Assembly (NCBI GenBank): GCA_014729085.1
Contig: WJKM01000005.1
Coordinates: 1-37,815 of the forward strand
Source: Candidatus Dojkabacteria bacterium
GTDB taxonomy: Bacteria > Patescibacteriota > Dojkabacteria > B142 > WJKM01
Reading direction: 5' to 3'
Length of the DNA: 37,815 nt
Every line of letters starts with the position of its first letter. The first letter of the stretch is position 1. Below are positions 7,561 to 16,030 of this stretch, one piece after another. The notes beneath the pieces are model-generated. The model did not search any database, was not told the DNA's origin, and saw nothing but the letters and a program-made list of their open reading frames with translations. Made by a program: the position numbers and the translations under genes.

Positions 7561-7860
7561 ATGGAAGATTCCCCCTGGAGACCTACAGATTGTAGTTTGG
7601 AAACCGAATTACCTACTTTATTAGGCTTTGCACCAGAAAGATTAAAATATATAGATAATGGTACTAATGGTGGACCTATTGTGTTTAAAATACCTCCTAC
7701 TGGTCCTGAAGCAAGAGAAGGAGGACTCCGAACTGGAGCCCAACTTACTGCTGATATACTACTAACATGTATGAGATGCGGAGGTTGTATGCCTAGTTTT
7801 CTTTCCAGCGAAACTCCAATTGAAAGAACAGTGACAATAACTAGAACTCGCAAAGAATAA
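7561..7860 (+). CDS. Small protein with a CxxCxxC motif, unknown
   Basis: This 99-residue ORF starts with an ATG behind an A/T-only leader. A TATACT hexamer (7535-7540) about 20 bases upstream may be its -10. It is rich in Pro, Gly and Thr and contains CMRCGGC near residues 70-76, which could bind metal or be redox-active. There is an additional Cys at 11. No family is recognised. A slightly longer ORF (7542-7853) lies on the opposite strand. I favour the plus strand because of the cysteine cluster, the normal start context and the lack of any convincing pattern in the other reading. It ends five bases before the convergent RidA gene. Confidence 0.5.
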   Translation: MEDSPWRPTDCSLETELPTLLGFAPERLKYIDNGTNGGPIVFKIPPTGPEAREGGLRTGAQLTADILLTCMRCGGCMPSFLSSETPIERTVTITRTRKE

Positions 7861-7865
7861 AGTAT

Positions 7866-8240
7866 TTACTTACTTGCAATCATACTAATCTCAATGATCG
7901 CCCCTAACGGTAAAGCCTTTACACAAACAGCTTCTCTGGCTGGGAAAGGTTCGTCAAAGTATTGAACGTAAATCTCATTAAATCTCTGATAATCCTCCAT
8001 ATTTGTTAGAAATACGGTTACTTTTACAACGTCTTCAAAACCTAGCTCTGCTTCTTCAAGTACGGTTTGAAGATTATTCATTATTTGATCTACTTTATCT
8101 TTAAAACTACCTTCTACTAATTCTCCATCGGGTGTCAAATGCACCTGACCTGATAGAAAAACCAAATTCCCATTTTCTATTGCTTGAGAGTATATACTGG
8201 GGGCAGAAGGTGCTTTGTCTGTGCTGACTGCTTTTTTCAT
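7866..8240 (-). CDS. ridA: RidA family (YjgF/YER057c/UK114) enamine/imine deaminase
   Basis: The 124-residue length is exactly family-typical. Visible signatures include an N-terminal AIENGNLVFLSGQV strand, the VVKVTVFLTNMEDY block and PAREAV with Arg102, the residue that positions the carboxylate of the enamine/imine substrate. The closing stretch PLGAIIEISMIA carries Glu117. RidA hydrolyses reactive 2-aminoacrylate and related imines released by PLP-dependent dehydratases; it acts as a cytoplasmic trimer. The gene has its own probable promoter and is convergent with the small gene ending at 7860. Some family members have other substrates, so the exact activity is inferred from the conserved Arg. 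Confidence 0.9.
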   Translation of the reverse strand: MKKAVSTDKAPSAPSIYSQAIENGNLVFLSGQVHLTPDGELVEGSFKDKVDQIMNNLQTVLEEAELGFEDVVKVTVFLTNMEDYQRFNEIYVQYFDEPFPAREAVCVKALPLGAIIEISMIASK

Positions 8241-8269
8241 GTTATTATTTTTTATAATTAAAGAAAACT

Positions 8270-8299
8270 ATTATACCTTTATATAAATAATTGAACCAA
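8270..8299 (-). promoter_or_regulatory. Probable promoter of ridA
   Basis: Read on the minus strand: TTGGTT (plus 8294-8299), an 18-base spacer and a perfect TATAAT (plus 8270-8275), about 30 bases before the ATG at 8240. Confidence 0.45.
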
Positions 8300-8333
8300 A
8301 TAAATAAATAACTAAATCTTATTTATAGCTAAA

Positions 8334-9053
8334 ATGATTACCGGATTCTCTACTGGAACATTTCATAAAAACCCAAATGTAAAGAACAAAAATTCTAATG
8401 AAATACTTAATTTATTTCTCAAGCATAGTTTTCAAGCTGTTGAAATCTGCTGTTTAGATTGTAAAGAATTATTTGAGATTAATACACTTAATAATAGTTT
8501 ATTAAAAAGATTTTCATACAAATCATTGCATGCTCCTGCACTAGATTTCGTATATGAAGATAATAAAACAACATTAAGCATTTTAAATAAAGTGAGGGAT
8601 TTACACTGCAAATATGATTTCAATTTAATAGTATTTCATCCCGATAGAATTAAAAACATATCCATACTCAATAGTTACAATGATCTTCCTATTGCATTTG
8701 AAAATATGAATTCCCGTAAAAAAACGGGTAAAACATTCTCACAACTTCAAAAAACCTTTTCTAATAATAACTATAGAATGGTCTTGGATCTTCAACATGC
8801 ATATTCTAATGACACGAGCATGAAATTGGCTAGTGATCTTTACAAACAGTTCAAGCCAAGAATAGCTGAAATCCATATAAGTGGACAAACTCACATTCCA
8901 GGGCAACATACTCCCCTCTTCAAATCCAAACAAGTCAAAATTATTAAGTCTATTCCAAATCTAAAAATCCCGATAATTATTGAAAGTCCAGTCAACAATA
9001 GAATACAAATACAAAAAGAATATAATTACATAACAGAAAATATTGTAAAATGA
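8334..9053 (+). CDS. Xylose-isomerase-like TIM-barrel protein
   Basis: This 239-residue protein has the metal-ligand pattern of the AP-endonuclease-2/sugar-isomerase superfamily (PF01261). SLHAP (His66), VFHPD (His102), AFENM (Glu123), LDLQHA (Asp152, His155), EIHISG (His181), GQHTPL (His192) and IIES (Glu217) appear in barrel order. Members bind two or three divalent metals and either isomerise or epimerise sugars or cut abasic DNA. The compact size and the IHISG-then-QHTP arrangement fit a sugar isomerase or epimerase better than endonuclease IV, but this is judgement. There is no signal peptide. The next gene begins ten bases downstream, so the two are likely co-transcribed. Confidence 0.75.
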   Translation: MITGFSTGTFHKNPNVKNKNSNEILNLFLKHSFQAVEICCLDCKELFEINTLNNSLLKRFSYKSLHAPALDFVYEDNKTTLSILNKVRDLHCKYDFNLIVFHPDRIKNISILNSYNDLPIAFENMNSRKKTGKTFSQLQKTFSNNNYRMVLDLQHAYSNDTSMKLASDLYKQFKPRIAEIHISGQTHIPGQHTPLFKSKQVKIIKSIPNLKIPIIIESPVNNRIQIQKEYNYITENIVK

Positions 9054-9062
9054 TTTAATATC

Positions 9063-9638
9063 ATGAAATTAGAAAATAAAAATAAAATTCTACCTCAGTT
9101 CATTAGTCTATTTAGTTTCGCTCTAGCCCTAACGATCCTATTTCTTTCTATGCGTGCTGTTATGAAAATTGGGGGTTATTGTGCTGAGGGAGGGCCTTAC
9201 GTAATCACCGTACATTGCCCCAAAGGAATATCTATTTTAATGCCACTCTCAATTTTTCTGCTTATTCCCTCTTTTTCTGTTTATGGTATGAACAAAATTG
9301 ACAAAGGCCCAAATTATACAATACTTTTTTGGTCATTTGTTTTCGCACTTCTTGGTTGGAATTTTTTAGAATTTGGTATTTTAGGAACTCCTGATCAAAG
9401 AGGAATAGTAATTGGCTGGCTTATTTGTGCCTTTGTATTTTTTTTATTTGGATTAGGGCCTATTATTTTATTCGGCCCTAAAAAAACCTTGTCTTTTCTA
9501 GTGGGTTACGAAGGAGATGAATACAGTCCGAAAATACTACCCTTTACTAAAGAAAGAATGATATTGGTTACCATACATATATTGGCTCTTATTACTGGAA
9601 TAATTTTAGGAATACTCCTATTTATTTACTTCACCTGA
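9063..9638 (+). CDS. Small polytopic membrane protein, unknown
   Basis: The 191 residues contain about five hydrophobic segments (approximately 13-35, 52-73, 82-106, 114-140 and 164-190). The short loop after the first segment holds two Cys (around YCAEGG and VHCPKG), which could form a disulfide outside. No transporter or enzyme motif is recognised. It follows the TIM-barrel gene by ten bases, probably as one operon, and is convergent with the large DUF2298 gene ending at 9650; no clear terminator lies in the 11-base gap. Confidence 0.6.
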   Translation: MKLENKNKILPQFISLFSFALALTILFLSMRAVMKIGGYCAEGGPYVITVHCPKGISILMPLSIFLLIPSFSVYGMNKIDKGPNYTILFWSFVFALLGWNFLEFGILGTPDQRGIVIGWLICAFVFFLFGLGPIILFGPKKTLSFLVGYEGDEYSPKILPFTKERMILVTIHILALITGIILGILLFIYFT

Positions 9639-9649
9639 TCCTAAATAGT

Positions 9650-11740
9650 CTAGATATGTAATTTTATTATTCTAGTCTTCTTATTTTCAAAGATAGTCTC
9701 TCCTAAGGAAATTAATTTTTCTTCTTGAACTTGTTCTTTATAATAATCCTTTTCTATTTGTCCTAGAATAATTAAATCAATATCATATTTTTTGAGAATT
9801 TCCTTAGTTTTCTCAATATTTTCTCCAGTATAGATATATTTAACCTCTTTTTTTCTCCGTCCTACCTCATGATTTTCAAAAGAAATATCTGTATAGTTCT
9901 TTTGCCAACGCCAGGAATATTCATGCAATGGGTAGCCGAGAATAGTTGGCCATCCTAAAATCGAAGAAAAGTAATTAAATTCACCATAACTATAACCTGC
10001 TGCTTCAACGATATTAAATCTTTCCTTATTTGAATCAAGCTTATATTTATTAAGAAATTGATATGCTTGAAAATCATAAGGGTATTGTTTCTGCCAAAAA
10101 GATAAATTTTCAGAGAACTTAACCTGCTTGTTACCCTCAACTATAGTTCTGATTGTAATTATCGGACGTATGGATTGAAGTAGAATAGTGATCAAGATAA
10201 ATAATAATAGAAAAAATTTCTTTATATCAAAAGATTTTCTTAACTTTACTAAAGTCAATATTAATAAAGGACCCAATAATAATCCCAACCATGTCCATAA
10301 GTGATAATAGGTTTTAAATACTGTATTCTGTCTATAGTAACGATTTCCAACATTGTAATCAATCAAATAAAATAATTCTACAAATACCCAAAAGAAAGAA
10401 ATATTGATCGCGAAGATTAGAATGAAGAGTAATATTTTTTTACGTATAAGAAGTCTTCTCTTGTTGTCAAAAAAACTGATAAGACTAACTGAAAATAAAA
10501 CAATAAATGGACCCCATAAGCTCACCCACATAAAAAATGGAGATCTATCCCTAACAATACCTAACCCAGATATTGGAATATTAACATTCAAAGACCATGG
10601 TAAAGTGAAAATATAAAAAAGCAAAGGTGTCAGAACAAGAGCAATTAATATATATATATAATTTTGTTTAATTTTTTTAAAATATCTAAAAATTAATATT
10701 GTTCCACCTAAGACCGTTAAAGGAAAAACATCCCACGAATTAGTAATAAATAAAATACTTAGGAGGAATACAATTAATAAATATAATTTCCAGTTAAATT
10801 TTGTGGAATCTTTTTTTATCCAAACTAATAAATATGTAAAAATCAGCACTATAGACGTTAATAATCCCCAAATGTATGCGTGTAGATTATCACGCCAGAA
10901 TAAATCAAAGGAAAAAGAGGTGACCGTATTGGGAATTGTATAAAAAGTACTATCCACGAAAGTATAACGATGAACCAGAGTATCCAATCTCAAAGAATCA
11001 AGAAGTAAATATCCTATACCCCAAAATAATTCATAAAAAGTTCCAGCGAACATCACAAAGAATATGCTTAATAATCCCGAACAAAATAATAATCTCTTAT
11101 TCTTTTTTAATGATTTAAACTGCCTTCCTATTTCTATACTAAGTTGAAAAACTAAAATTCCAAAAATTCCAAAAATCCAAACAGCTACCAGTGGGAAGCC
11201 TTGGATAATATTTACTTGTGCTGTTTGTAAAATTAAATAAGCAATATAGTGCCCAAAATAATAATAATTCAAGTTTTTTCCTAGATACCAAACATCAAAT
11301 AGCGGTAAATAATCGACATTATCAAGCGATTTCAGAAATGCTAGATTCATAAATCTTTCAGCCCATCTTACATCGTAATTATGCCTTAAAAGCCAAAACA
11401 TAAAAGCTGATAACAATAAAAATAAAATTTGCACCTTTAAAATTCGACGAATATTTATATTTCCTCTTTTAATTAACTTAAGTTTTATTTGTAGAAGAGA
11501 ATTAAAAATGATCCACAACAATATGAGTAAACCTAGCCCTAAATTTGAAAATCTCAGTATTCTAAAACTGGAGAGGCAGAAATAAGTATAACCGATAACT
11601 AACCAACCAAAAATATGGGAAATAGTATATCCTTTATCTGATAATTTCTTAAAAAACACAGAAGTAAAAGGCCAGCTAACAAAGCCCATGAATATATGAA
11701 CAAGGGATATTCGAAAGAAACAAAATAGATCATTCCACAT
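9650..11740 (-). CDS. DUF2298 (Chlor_Arch_YYY) multi-pass membrane protein, probable GT-C-like glycosyltransferase
   Basis: The 696-residue protein has roughly a dozen or more transmembrane segments and a soluble C-terminal 150 residues. The loop NLNYYYFGHYIAYL (about 156-169), preceded by FDVWYLGK, matches the triple-Tyr signature that names the Chlor_Arch_YYY/DUF2298 family. The N-terminal segment around KKLSDKGYTISHIFGW also fits. Family members in Chloroflexi and archaea are thought to be membrane glycosyltransferases, by topology and genome context; the activity is not proven. The ATG at 11740 gives a family-like N-terminus. The pilin gene ends 36 bases upstream on the same strand, so the two may share a transcript, which suggests surface or pilin glycosylation as one possibility. 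Confidence 0.75.
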   Translation of the reverse strand: MWNDLFCFFRISLVHIFMGFVSWPFTSVFFKKLSDKGYTISHIFGWLVIGYTYFCLSSFRILRFSNLGLGLLILLWIIFNSLLQIKLKLIKRGNINIRRILKVQILFLLLSAFMFWLLRHNYDVRWAERFMNLAFLKSLDNVDYLPLFDVWYLGKNLNYYYFGHYIAYLILQTAQVNIIQGFPLVAVWIFGIFGILVFQLSIEIGRQFKSLKKNKRLLFCSGLLSIFFVMFAGTFYELFWGIGYLLLDSLRLDTLVHRYTFVDSTFYTIPNTVTSFSFDLFWRDNLHAYIWGLLTSIVLIFTYLLVWIKKDSTKFNWKLYLLIVFLLSILFITNSWDVFPLTVLGGTILIFRYFKKIKQNYIYILIALVLTPLLFYIFTLPWSLNVNIPISGLGIVRDRSPFFMWVSLWGPFIVLFSVSLISFFDNKRRLLIRKKILLFILIFAINISFFWVFVELFYLIDYNVGNRYYRQNTVFKTYYHLWTWLGLLLGPLLILTLVKLRKSFDIKKFFLLLFILITILLQSIRPIITIRTIVEGNKQVKFSENLSFWQKQYPYDFQAYQFLNKYKLDSNKERFNIVEAAGYSYGEFNYFSSILGWPTILGYPLHEYSWRWQKNYTDISFENHEVGRRKKEVKYIYTGENIEKTKEILKKYDIDLIILGQIEKDYYKEQVQEEKLISLGETIFENKKTRIIKLHI

Positions 11741-11776
11741 ATTTCTGTGGGCTCAGAAGAAAAAATACAACTTGAT

Positions 11777-12217
11777 TTATAGACTTGTAACATATCCATT
11801 ATTTGTACCTTCCAACACTACACCTAGTCGTAAATTCGTAGGTTCAAAACATACTGTAACTGTATTCTCCTCTCCACCGCCTCCTCCAGTACCTCCACCT
11901 AAATTGCTACAGCTTGAAAGAACACTCCCGACATTAGTAAAACCTTGTACCGGGTAGGTCCCTACAACACTCCCCCCCGAATCCGTAAACTCCAGATTGT
12001 TACCAGACTTTCTTAATCCAGAAGGATACATAAATGTATTTGTTTGAACGTCAGCAGCAAGTAATTGCAAATCTTCAACAACTTTTCTTCTTTTAGTGTT
12101 ACGTGCATTTCTTTGCACAATTTGAATACCATATGCCGCAATTGATATAAGCACAGCAATAATTGCCATGGCAACCAACAATTCAACTAAGGAGAATGCC
12201 TTGTTAATTTTCTTCAT
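11777..12217 (-). CDS. Type IV pilin-like protein (prepilin)
   Basis: This 146-residue protein starts with a short positive leader, MKKINKA, then FSLVELLVAMAIIAVL. That is the class III prepilin signature, with Glu at +5 of the mature protein. The -1 residue is Ala rather than the usual Gly, which prepilin peptidases tolerate in some cases. A long N-terminal helix (to about residue 45) is followed by a beta-rich head. A Gly-rich linker (GGGTGGGGGEE, near 107-117) lies between two Cys that could make the D-region disulfide. It should be processed and assembled into a pilus or pseudopilus. No PilB, PilC or PilD gene is in this window. The DUF2298 gene follows 36 bases downstream. Confidence 0.85.
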   Translation of the reverse strand: MKKINKAFSLVELLVAMAIIAVLISIAAYGIQIVQRNARNTKRRKVVEDLQLLAADVQTNTFMYPSGLRKSGNNLEFTDSGGSVVGTYPVQGFTNVGSVLSSCSNLGGGTGGGGGEENTVTVCFEPTNLRLGVVLEGTNNGYVTSL

Positions 12218-12325
12218 TATTCAAGATTTAACACTTTATATATATATTAAAATATCATATTTTTTCTGAACAAGCTACTAATTTTAAAGCTTTAGATATA
12301 CCATGAATTAAACATATTAAATCAG

Positions 12326-12356
12326 TTTACAAAAATATGTTAGAAATAATTATAAT
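12326..12356 (+). promoter_or_regulatory. Probable promoter of the CarS-like operon
   Basis: TTTACA (12326-12331), a 19-base spacer and a perfect TATAAT (12351-12356) lie about 22 bases before the ATG at 12379. The -35 is embedded in GTTTACAAAAAT, a motif whose reverse complement or close variant appears at 4462 and 5950. Confidence 0.45.
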
Positions 12357-12378
12357 AAAACAATATACTTAGGTACTT

Positions 12379-13818
12379 ATGAACAGAATATCAAAAATTT
12401 TTAAAAATAACTTATATATCATTCCATTATTATTATTTATATATGGCTTATTTATTCGACCGTCCAGTCTTTTTTTATGGACTCTTGTTTATCCTTTCGC
12501 TAGAGGTAAATCCGATGCAAAAAGTCTTGGTTTCTTTTTATATAGTTTTGTATTCCTACTCAGTTATAGCTTAATTAAACCAAAAATCAAAATATTAAAA
12601 ACACATGAAAAAAAGTTAAACGCCTTAATATATTCATTACTTATTTTTTTATTTCTAACTGGCTTAGTAACATTTCTATTTATCACATTCAAATACGAAC
12701 TAAATCCGTTTGTAAGATCTGTTTTTGTAGTTGATGGACGTTTCGATTCTACTGTAAGCCTAATTCATATCCATACCCTTAAGCCTATTTTGACTATTTT
12801 CCTAAAAATCCTTGGGAAGCAAGATATATTTGGATATGGAACGGGTTTAATTTTTACTGAATTAATTAACGAATGGTTATATTTCTTAATCTTCATTTTA
12901 TACATTGCATTCATCATTTTAATAATAATCAAAGGCAGCATTCTACTATCAAAGACCAATAAAAAAATTTCATTAGCACTTGCATATCTTATTTTTTCAT
13001 ACATGGTTATAAAATCAATTGTTGATGGAGGTTTATTCTGGTTTGAAAGTATTTTTGGATTAGGAGGATTATTGTTCTTATTGTATGACAAAAAATTTAA
13101 GACCTTAAAACAATTTAATTACTTTTCAGCTTTTCTATTGCTTTATTGTCCAATATATATACTATTGTTGATCCAAACCATTGAAATAGGAATCGATTCA
13201 AAACTATTTTATGTTTTTTTTCCGATTTTTGGAACCTTAATATTTTGCCTGAGTATATTAACATTAACTCGACCATACAAAATGTCAAAATGGACTGTAT
13301 ATGGAGGAATTCTAATAGGATTCATTATAGTATTTTTCGAAAATCCCATTTCGGCTTATGAATATAGTTACACTCCAATACCTCAAAACTCTGAAGTATA
13401 TATTACAACCTACAATAAAAACCTACACTTACCCATAGTCAATAAGGAAAAAAATTTAAAAACATTTAGGTATAAAACGAAACAAAATACTACAATAAAA
13501 AAACTATTATCTAAATATAATTTACCTATCACTTACAACTTAATAAACATTCCAGACATAAATTGTAGACTCTCTCATCCTTCTGATATTTGGACATATG
13601 ATCTACTGGTTTTAGAACATGATAAACTTAATTTGGAAGATAGATCTAACGGTTATTTTATTTTTTCAAAAGTTTATGAAAACCCCTCGGAAAAAAATGG
13701 TTTCTCTATTACTTTCCAACTTCAGGGATGTCATACTCAAATGGAAACTACAATTGTTAACCATTTAGACGAGAGAGGATTTACAAAATTTTTCATTACT
13801 GACAAAAGAAGAACCTAG
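12379..13818 (+). CDS. Multi-pass membrane protein with a C-terminal extracytoplasmic domain
   Basis: About nine or ten hydrophobic segments fill the first 330 of 479 residues. The last 145, from about FENPISAYEYSY, form a soluble, strand-rich domain with two Cys. No motif that I recognise is present. The gene ends in TAG directly followed by the ATG of the CarS-like gene at 13819 (zero-base gap), and the methyltransferase follows 14 bases later, so the three almost certainly form an operon. That context suggests a role in making, flipping or modifying a lipid-linked molecule. A probable promoter lies just upstream. Confidence 0.6.
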   Translation: MNRISKIFKNNLYIIPLLLFIYGLFIRPSSLFLWTLVYPFARGKSDAKSLGFFLYSFVFLLSYSLIKPKIKILKTHEKKLNALIYSLLIFLFLTGLVTFLFITFKYELNPFVRSVFVVDGRFDSTVSLIHIHTLKPILTIFLKILGKQDIFGYGTGLIFTELINEWLYFLIFILYIAFIILIIIKGSILLSKTNKKISLALAYLIFSYMVIKSIVDGGLFWFESIFGLGGLLFLLYDKKFKTLKQFNYFSAFLLLYCPIYILLLIQTIEIGIDSKLFYVFFPIFGTLIFCLSILTLTRPYKMSKWTVYGGILIGFIIVFFENPISAYEYSYTPIPQNSEVYITTYNKNLHLPIVNKEKNLKTFRYKTKQNTTIKKLLSKYNLPITYNLINIPDINCRLSHPSDIWTYDLLVLEHDKLNLEDRSNGYFIFSKVYENPSEKNGFSITFQLQGCHTQMETTIVNHLDERGFTKFFITDKRRT

Positions 13819-14319
13819 ATGTTTAAATTATCACTTATATTACAACTACTCATTCCTTTATGGCTAACTAATGCTGGTTTTAATATTTGGTCCTTTATTA
13901 GAAAGAAATATAATTTACCTGACTACTCATTGGACTTAAATAAAAAATTTTTTGATCAAAAAAGAATTTTTGGTGATTCAAAAACAATGATGGGAATTCC
14001 ACTTTCTCTTATTCTAGGATGCTTATCTGGTCTATTAATACAAAAACTCAATTTAGGATTCATACTTGGTATTTCTACATATATTGGTTCAACTATTTCG
14101 GGATTTTTCAAAAGAAGAATTGGTCTTAAAAGAGGAGCTTCATTTCCTGTCTTGGATCAATCAGATTACTTAATTGCCGCATATTCCATTCTCAATATAT
14201 TAAATATCAACTATTTTGATAATCAAACTTATATATATGCATTTTTTACTACTTTAATTGTCCATTCTTTAACAAACATTATCACCTATAAAATGGGGAT
14301 AAGAAAGTATCCCTGGTAA
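13819..14319 (+). CDS. CarS-like CDP-archaeol synthase / CTP-dependent lipid cytidylyltransferase family (DUF46)
   Basis: This 166-residue polytopic protein carries the conserved blocks of the CarS family (PF01864). The first is WLTNAGFN near the start. Next is SLDLNKKFFDQKRIFGDSKT (38-56), equivalent to the PLDxGxxFxDGRRxxGxxKT box. SGFFKRRIGLKRGASFP (94-110) with VLDQSDY follows. HSLTNIITYKMGIRKYPW closes the protein. CarS in archaea uses CTP to activate unsaturated archaetidic acid; it is a distant relative of bacterial CdsA. The bacterial homologue may activate phosphatidate or an isoprenoid phosphate; the substrate is not readable from sequence. It abuts the upstream membrane protein gene and precedes a methyltransferase gene by 14 bases. 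Confidence 0.8.
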   Translation: MFKLSLILQLLIPLWLTNAGFNIWSFIRKKYNLPDYSLDLNKKFFDQKRIFGDSKTMMGIPLSLILGCLSGLLIQKLNLGFILGISTYIGSTISGFFKRRIGLKRGASFPVLDQSDYLIAAYSILNILNINYFDNQTYIYAFFTTLIVHSLTNIITYKMGIRKYPW

Positions 14320-14333
14320 TAATTCTTAATCAA

Positions 14334-15068
14334 ATGCTTAATAAACCACGATCCCTTTTTCGGAGATACATAATAAAAAAGCATCTAAATCCTGGAAAAA
14401 ATTTCCTTGAAATTGGACCTGGAGATCTCAAAATATCTCAATTATTCTTAACTCAATTTCATAAGGGGACTTGCATAGATATCAATCAGAATGTCAATGC
14501 TTTATATAATCAACTTCCGGATAAAGATAAGAAAAAACTTAAACTTATTATTAATGATTTTGTAATTCATAAATTTAAGCAAACCTATTCTTGTATAATT
14601 GCATGTGAAGTGCTCGAACATGTTCCAAGTGATAAACTTTTTTTAAAAAAAATTTACTCTCTACTAGATAAGCAGGGGCAAGCAATTTTATCAGTCCCCG
14701 CAAAAATGAATCTCTGGAATACAGATGATGAACTGGCTGGACATCTAAGACGATACGAAAAAACACAACTTAAAGACTTATTAAGTAAGATTGGTTTTAA
14801 AAAAATCAAAATATTCTCGTACGGTTTTCCCTTTACTTGTATCATAAGAATAATACGGATTTATTTAGCAAAAATATTCTTGGCTAGCGTTCAATCTTCA
14901 ACCCAAAAGGAGAAAACAAAATTGAGCGGTATTGATCCAAAATTAAATAATTTAAATTTTCTAAACCTAATTTTAAATCAACTTACTTTCCTGCCTCTGA
15001 ATATTATCAGCTCCCCTTTTAACCAATTAGACTTATCAGATGGCTATATATTATTTGCAGAAAAATAA
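14334..15068 (+). CDS. Class I SAM-dependent methyltransferase
   Basis: FLEIGPGDLKIS (24-35) is motif I of the Rossmann-fold methyltransferases. CIDINQNV gives the acidic residue (Asp49) that binds the SAM ribose. IIACEVLEHVPSD (88-100) is the typical post-II/motif IV block of the Methyltransf_11/UbiE-like group, and GQAILSVPA is motif VI. The C-terminal 80 residues contain hydrophobic amphipathic stretches (around CIIRIIRIYLAKIFL), which suggests membrane association or a lipid-like substrate. The length is 244 residues. It is third in the operon behind the CarS-like gene. The substrate is unknown; a lipid or glycan intermediate is a fair guess from context. Confidence 0.8.
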   Translation: MLNKPRSLFRRYIIKKHLNPGKNFLEIGPGDLKISQLFLTQFHKGTCIDINQNVNALYNQLPDKDKKKLKLIINDFVIHKFKQTYSCIIACEVLEHVPSDKLFLKKIYSLLDKQGQAILSVPAKMNLWNTDDELAGHLRRYEKTQLKDLLSKIGFKKIKIFSYGFPFTCIIRIIRIYLAKIFLASVQSSTQKEKTKLSGIDPKLNNLNFLNLILNQLTFLPLNIISSPFNQLDLSDGYILFAEK

Positions 15069-15202
15069 TATATACTAGATATTATGTTTTTTAGTATAAT
15101 TTTCTGCTAAATATTATTCATTCTTACATCAAGCTTCTTTAGCATTATTCTAGGAAAGACAGACAAGTTCTTATACACTTTTGTATATATTAGAATAATA
15201 TT

Positions 15203-16030
15203 ATGAATAATGTTAATCTCTTACTTATTGAATCGAGTTTAGATACCACCTTAAAATTTATTCATTTTGAAGCTTTAAAAAGAGGTATAAAATCGCAATA
15301 TCTCAACTATGAGGAAATTGCTAAACCATGGGTTTTTATACCTAAATTGAATGTAAATGAAAATACTATTGCTTTTTTCGCTTTACCCTTTACTGTTAAT
15401 CAAGTAGAAAAAAATTATCAGGCTATTCGAGAGAATTACAGATTTAAGGGTATTGTCAATAATGATATGCTTACTCATAATTTTCTCAAATTAGAAAACA
15501 AAAGATATGAAACTTATATATTTAGTAAACTCTCTCTCCCTTTTTCTAGATTTACAAATCTGCATAAACCGCAATTTCCCATAATTGCAAGAAAGTGTAT
15601 TAGTGGAAGAAGCAAAAATAACTTTTTAATTCAAAATCAACAACAGCTTGATACTTTTATTAGAAAATATGATGTAACCAACTGGATCTTTCAGGACTAT
15701 CATGAACTTGTTGGTGATTATCGAATCTTTGTACTGGGAGATAAACCTCTTTGTGTAGTCAAACGTAATGTAAAAATACTTCCCAATAAAAGAATAATAG
15801 TGAAAATTGCAGAAGAAAGCTCCCTACCGAAAAATGTTTTAAGAGAGTGTATGGAATTAACTAAATATATTGGAGCTGATTTTCTTGGAATAGACATTGG
15901 AATTACAAAAAATGGAAAGCACTTTTTCATTGAATACAATGGAAGGGCTCAATTCAAAACAACAAAAGAAAAAATCAAATCAGACATTGCAGAAAAAATT
16001 TTGGACTATATCCTAAATAAATATAAATAA
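15203..16030 (+). CDS. ATP-grasp ligase, RimK-like
   Basis: The 275-residue protein shows ATP-grasp features. The central region has IIARKCISGRSKN (Lys and a Gly-rich loop for ATP). WIFQDYHE is the adenine-binding hinge, and DYRIFVLGDK matches the DxRxxVxGxK block of RimK-type ligases. The C-terminal GADFLGIDIG and FFIEYNGRAQF supply the Asp/Glu/Asn metal ligands. The first 90 residues form the pre-ATP-grasp domain. These enzymes join a carboxylate to an amine through an acyl-phosphate. Possible products include modified peptides, tetrahydromethanopterin-type cofactors or polyglutamate tails; none can be chosen here. Its end overlaps the convergent gene at 16013 by 18 bases. Confidence 0.8.
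   Translation: MNNVNLLLIESSLDTTLKFIHFEALKRGIKSQYLNYEEIAKPWVFIPKLNVNENTIAFFALPFTVNQVEKNYQAIRENYRFKGIVNNDMLTHNFLKLENKRYETYIFSKLSLPFSRFTNLHKPQFPIIARKCISGRSKNNFLIQNQQQLDTFIRKYDVTNWIFQDYHELVGDYRIFVLGDKPLCVVKRNVKILPNKRIIVKIAEESSLPKNVLRECMELTKYIGADFLGIDIGITKNGKHFFIEYNGRAQFKTTKEKIKSDIAEKILDYILNKYK

Noticed and set aside
7542-7853. Minus-strand ORF of 103 codons opposite the small CxxCxxC gene
   Set aside because: It mirrors the plus-strand frame, has no recognisable pattern, and the plus frame has a better start context and a Cys cluster.
11599-11799. Minus-strand ORF of 66 codons across the pilin/DUF2298 junction
   Set aside because: It is out of frame with both real genes and overlaps the well-matched DUF2298 N-terminus.
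15071-15098. Hairpin TATACTA/TAGTATA after the methyltransferase gene
   Set aside because: The AT-only stem with a 14-base loop and weak T-tract is too poor to call a terminator.
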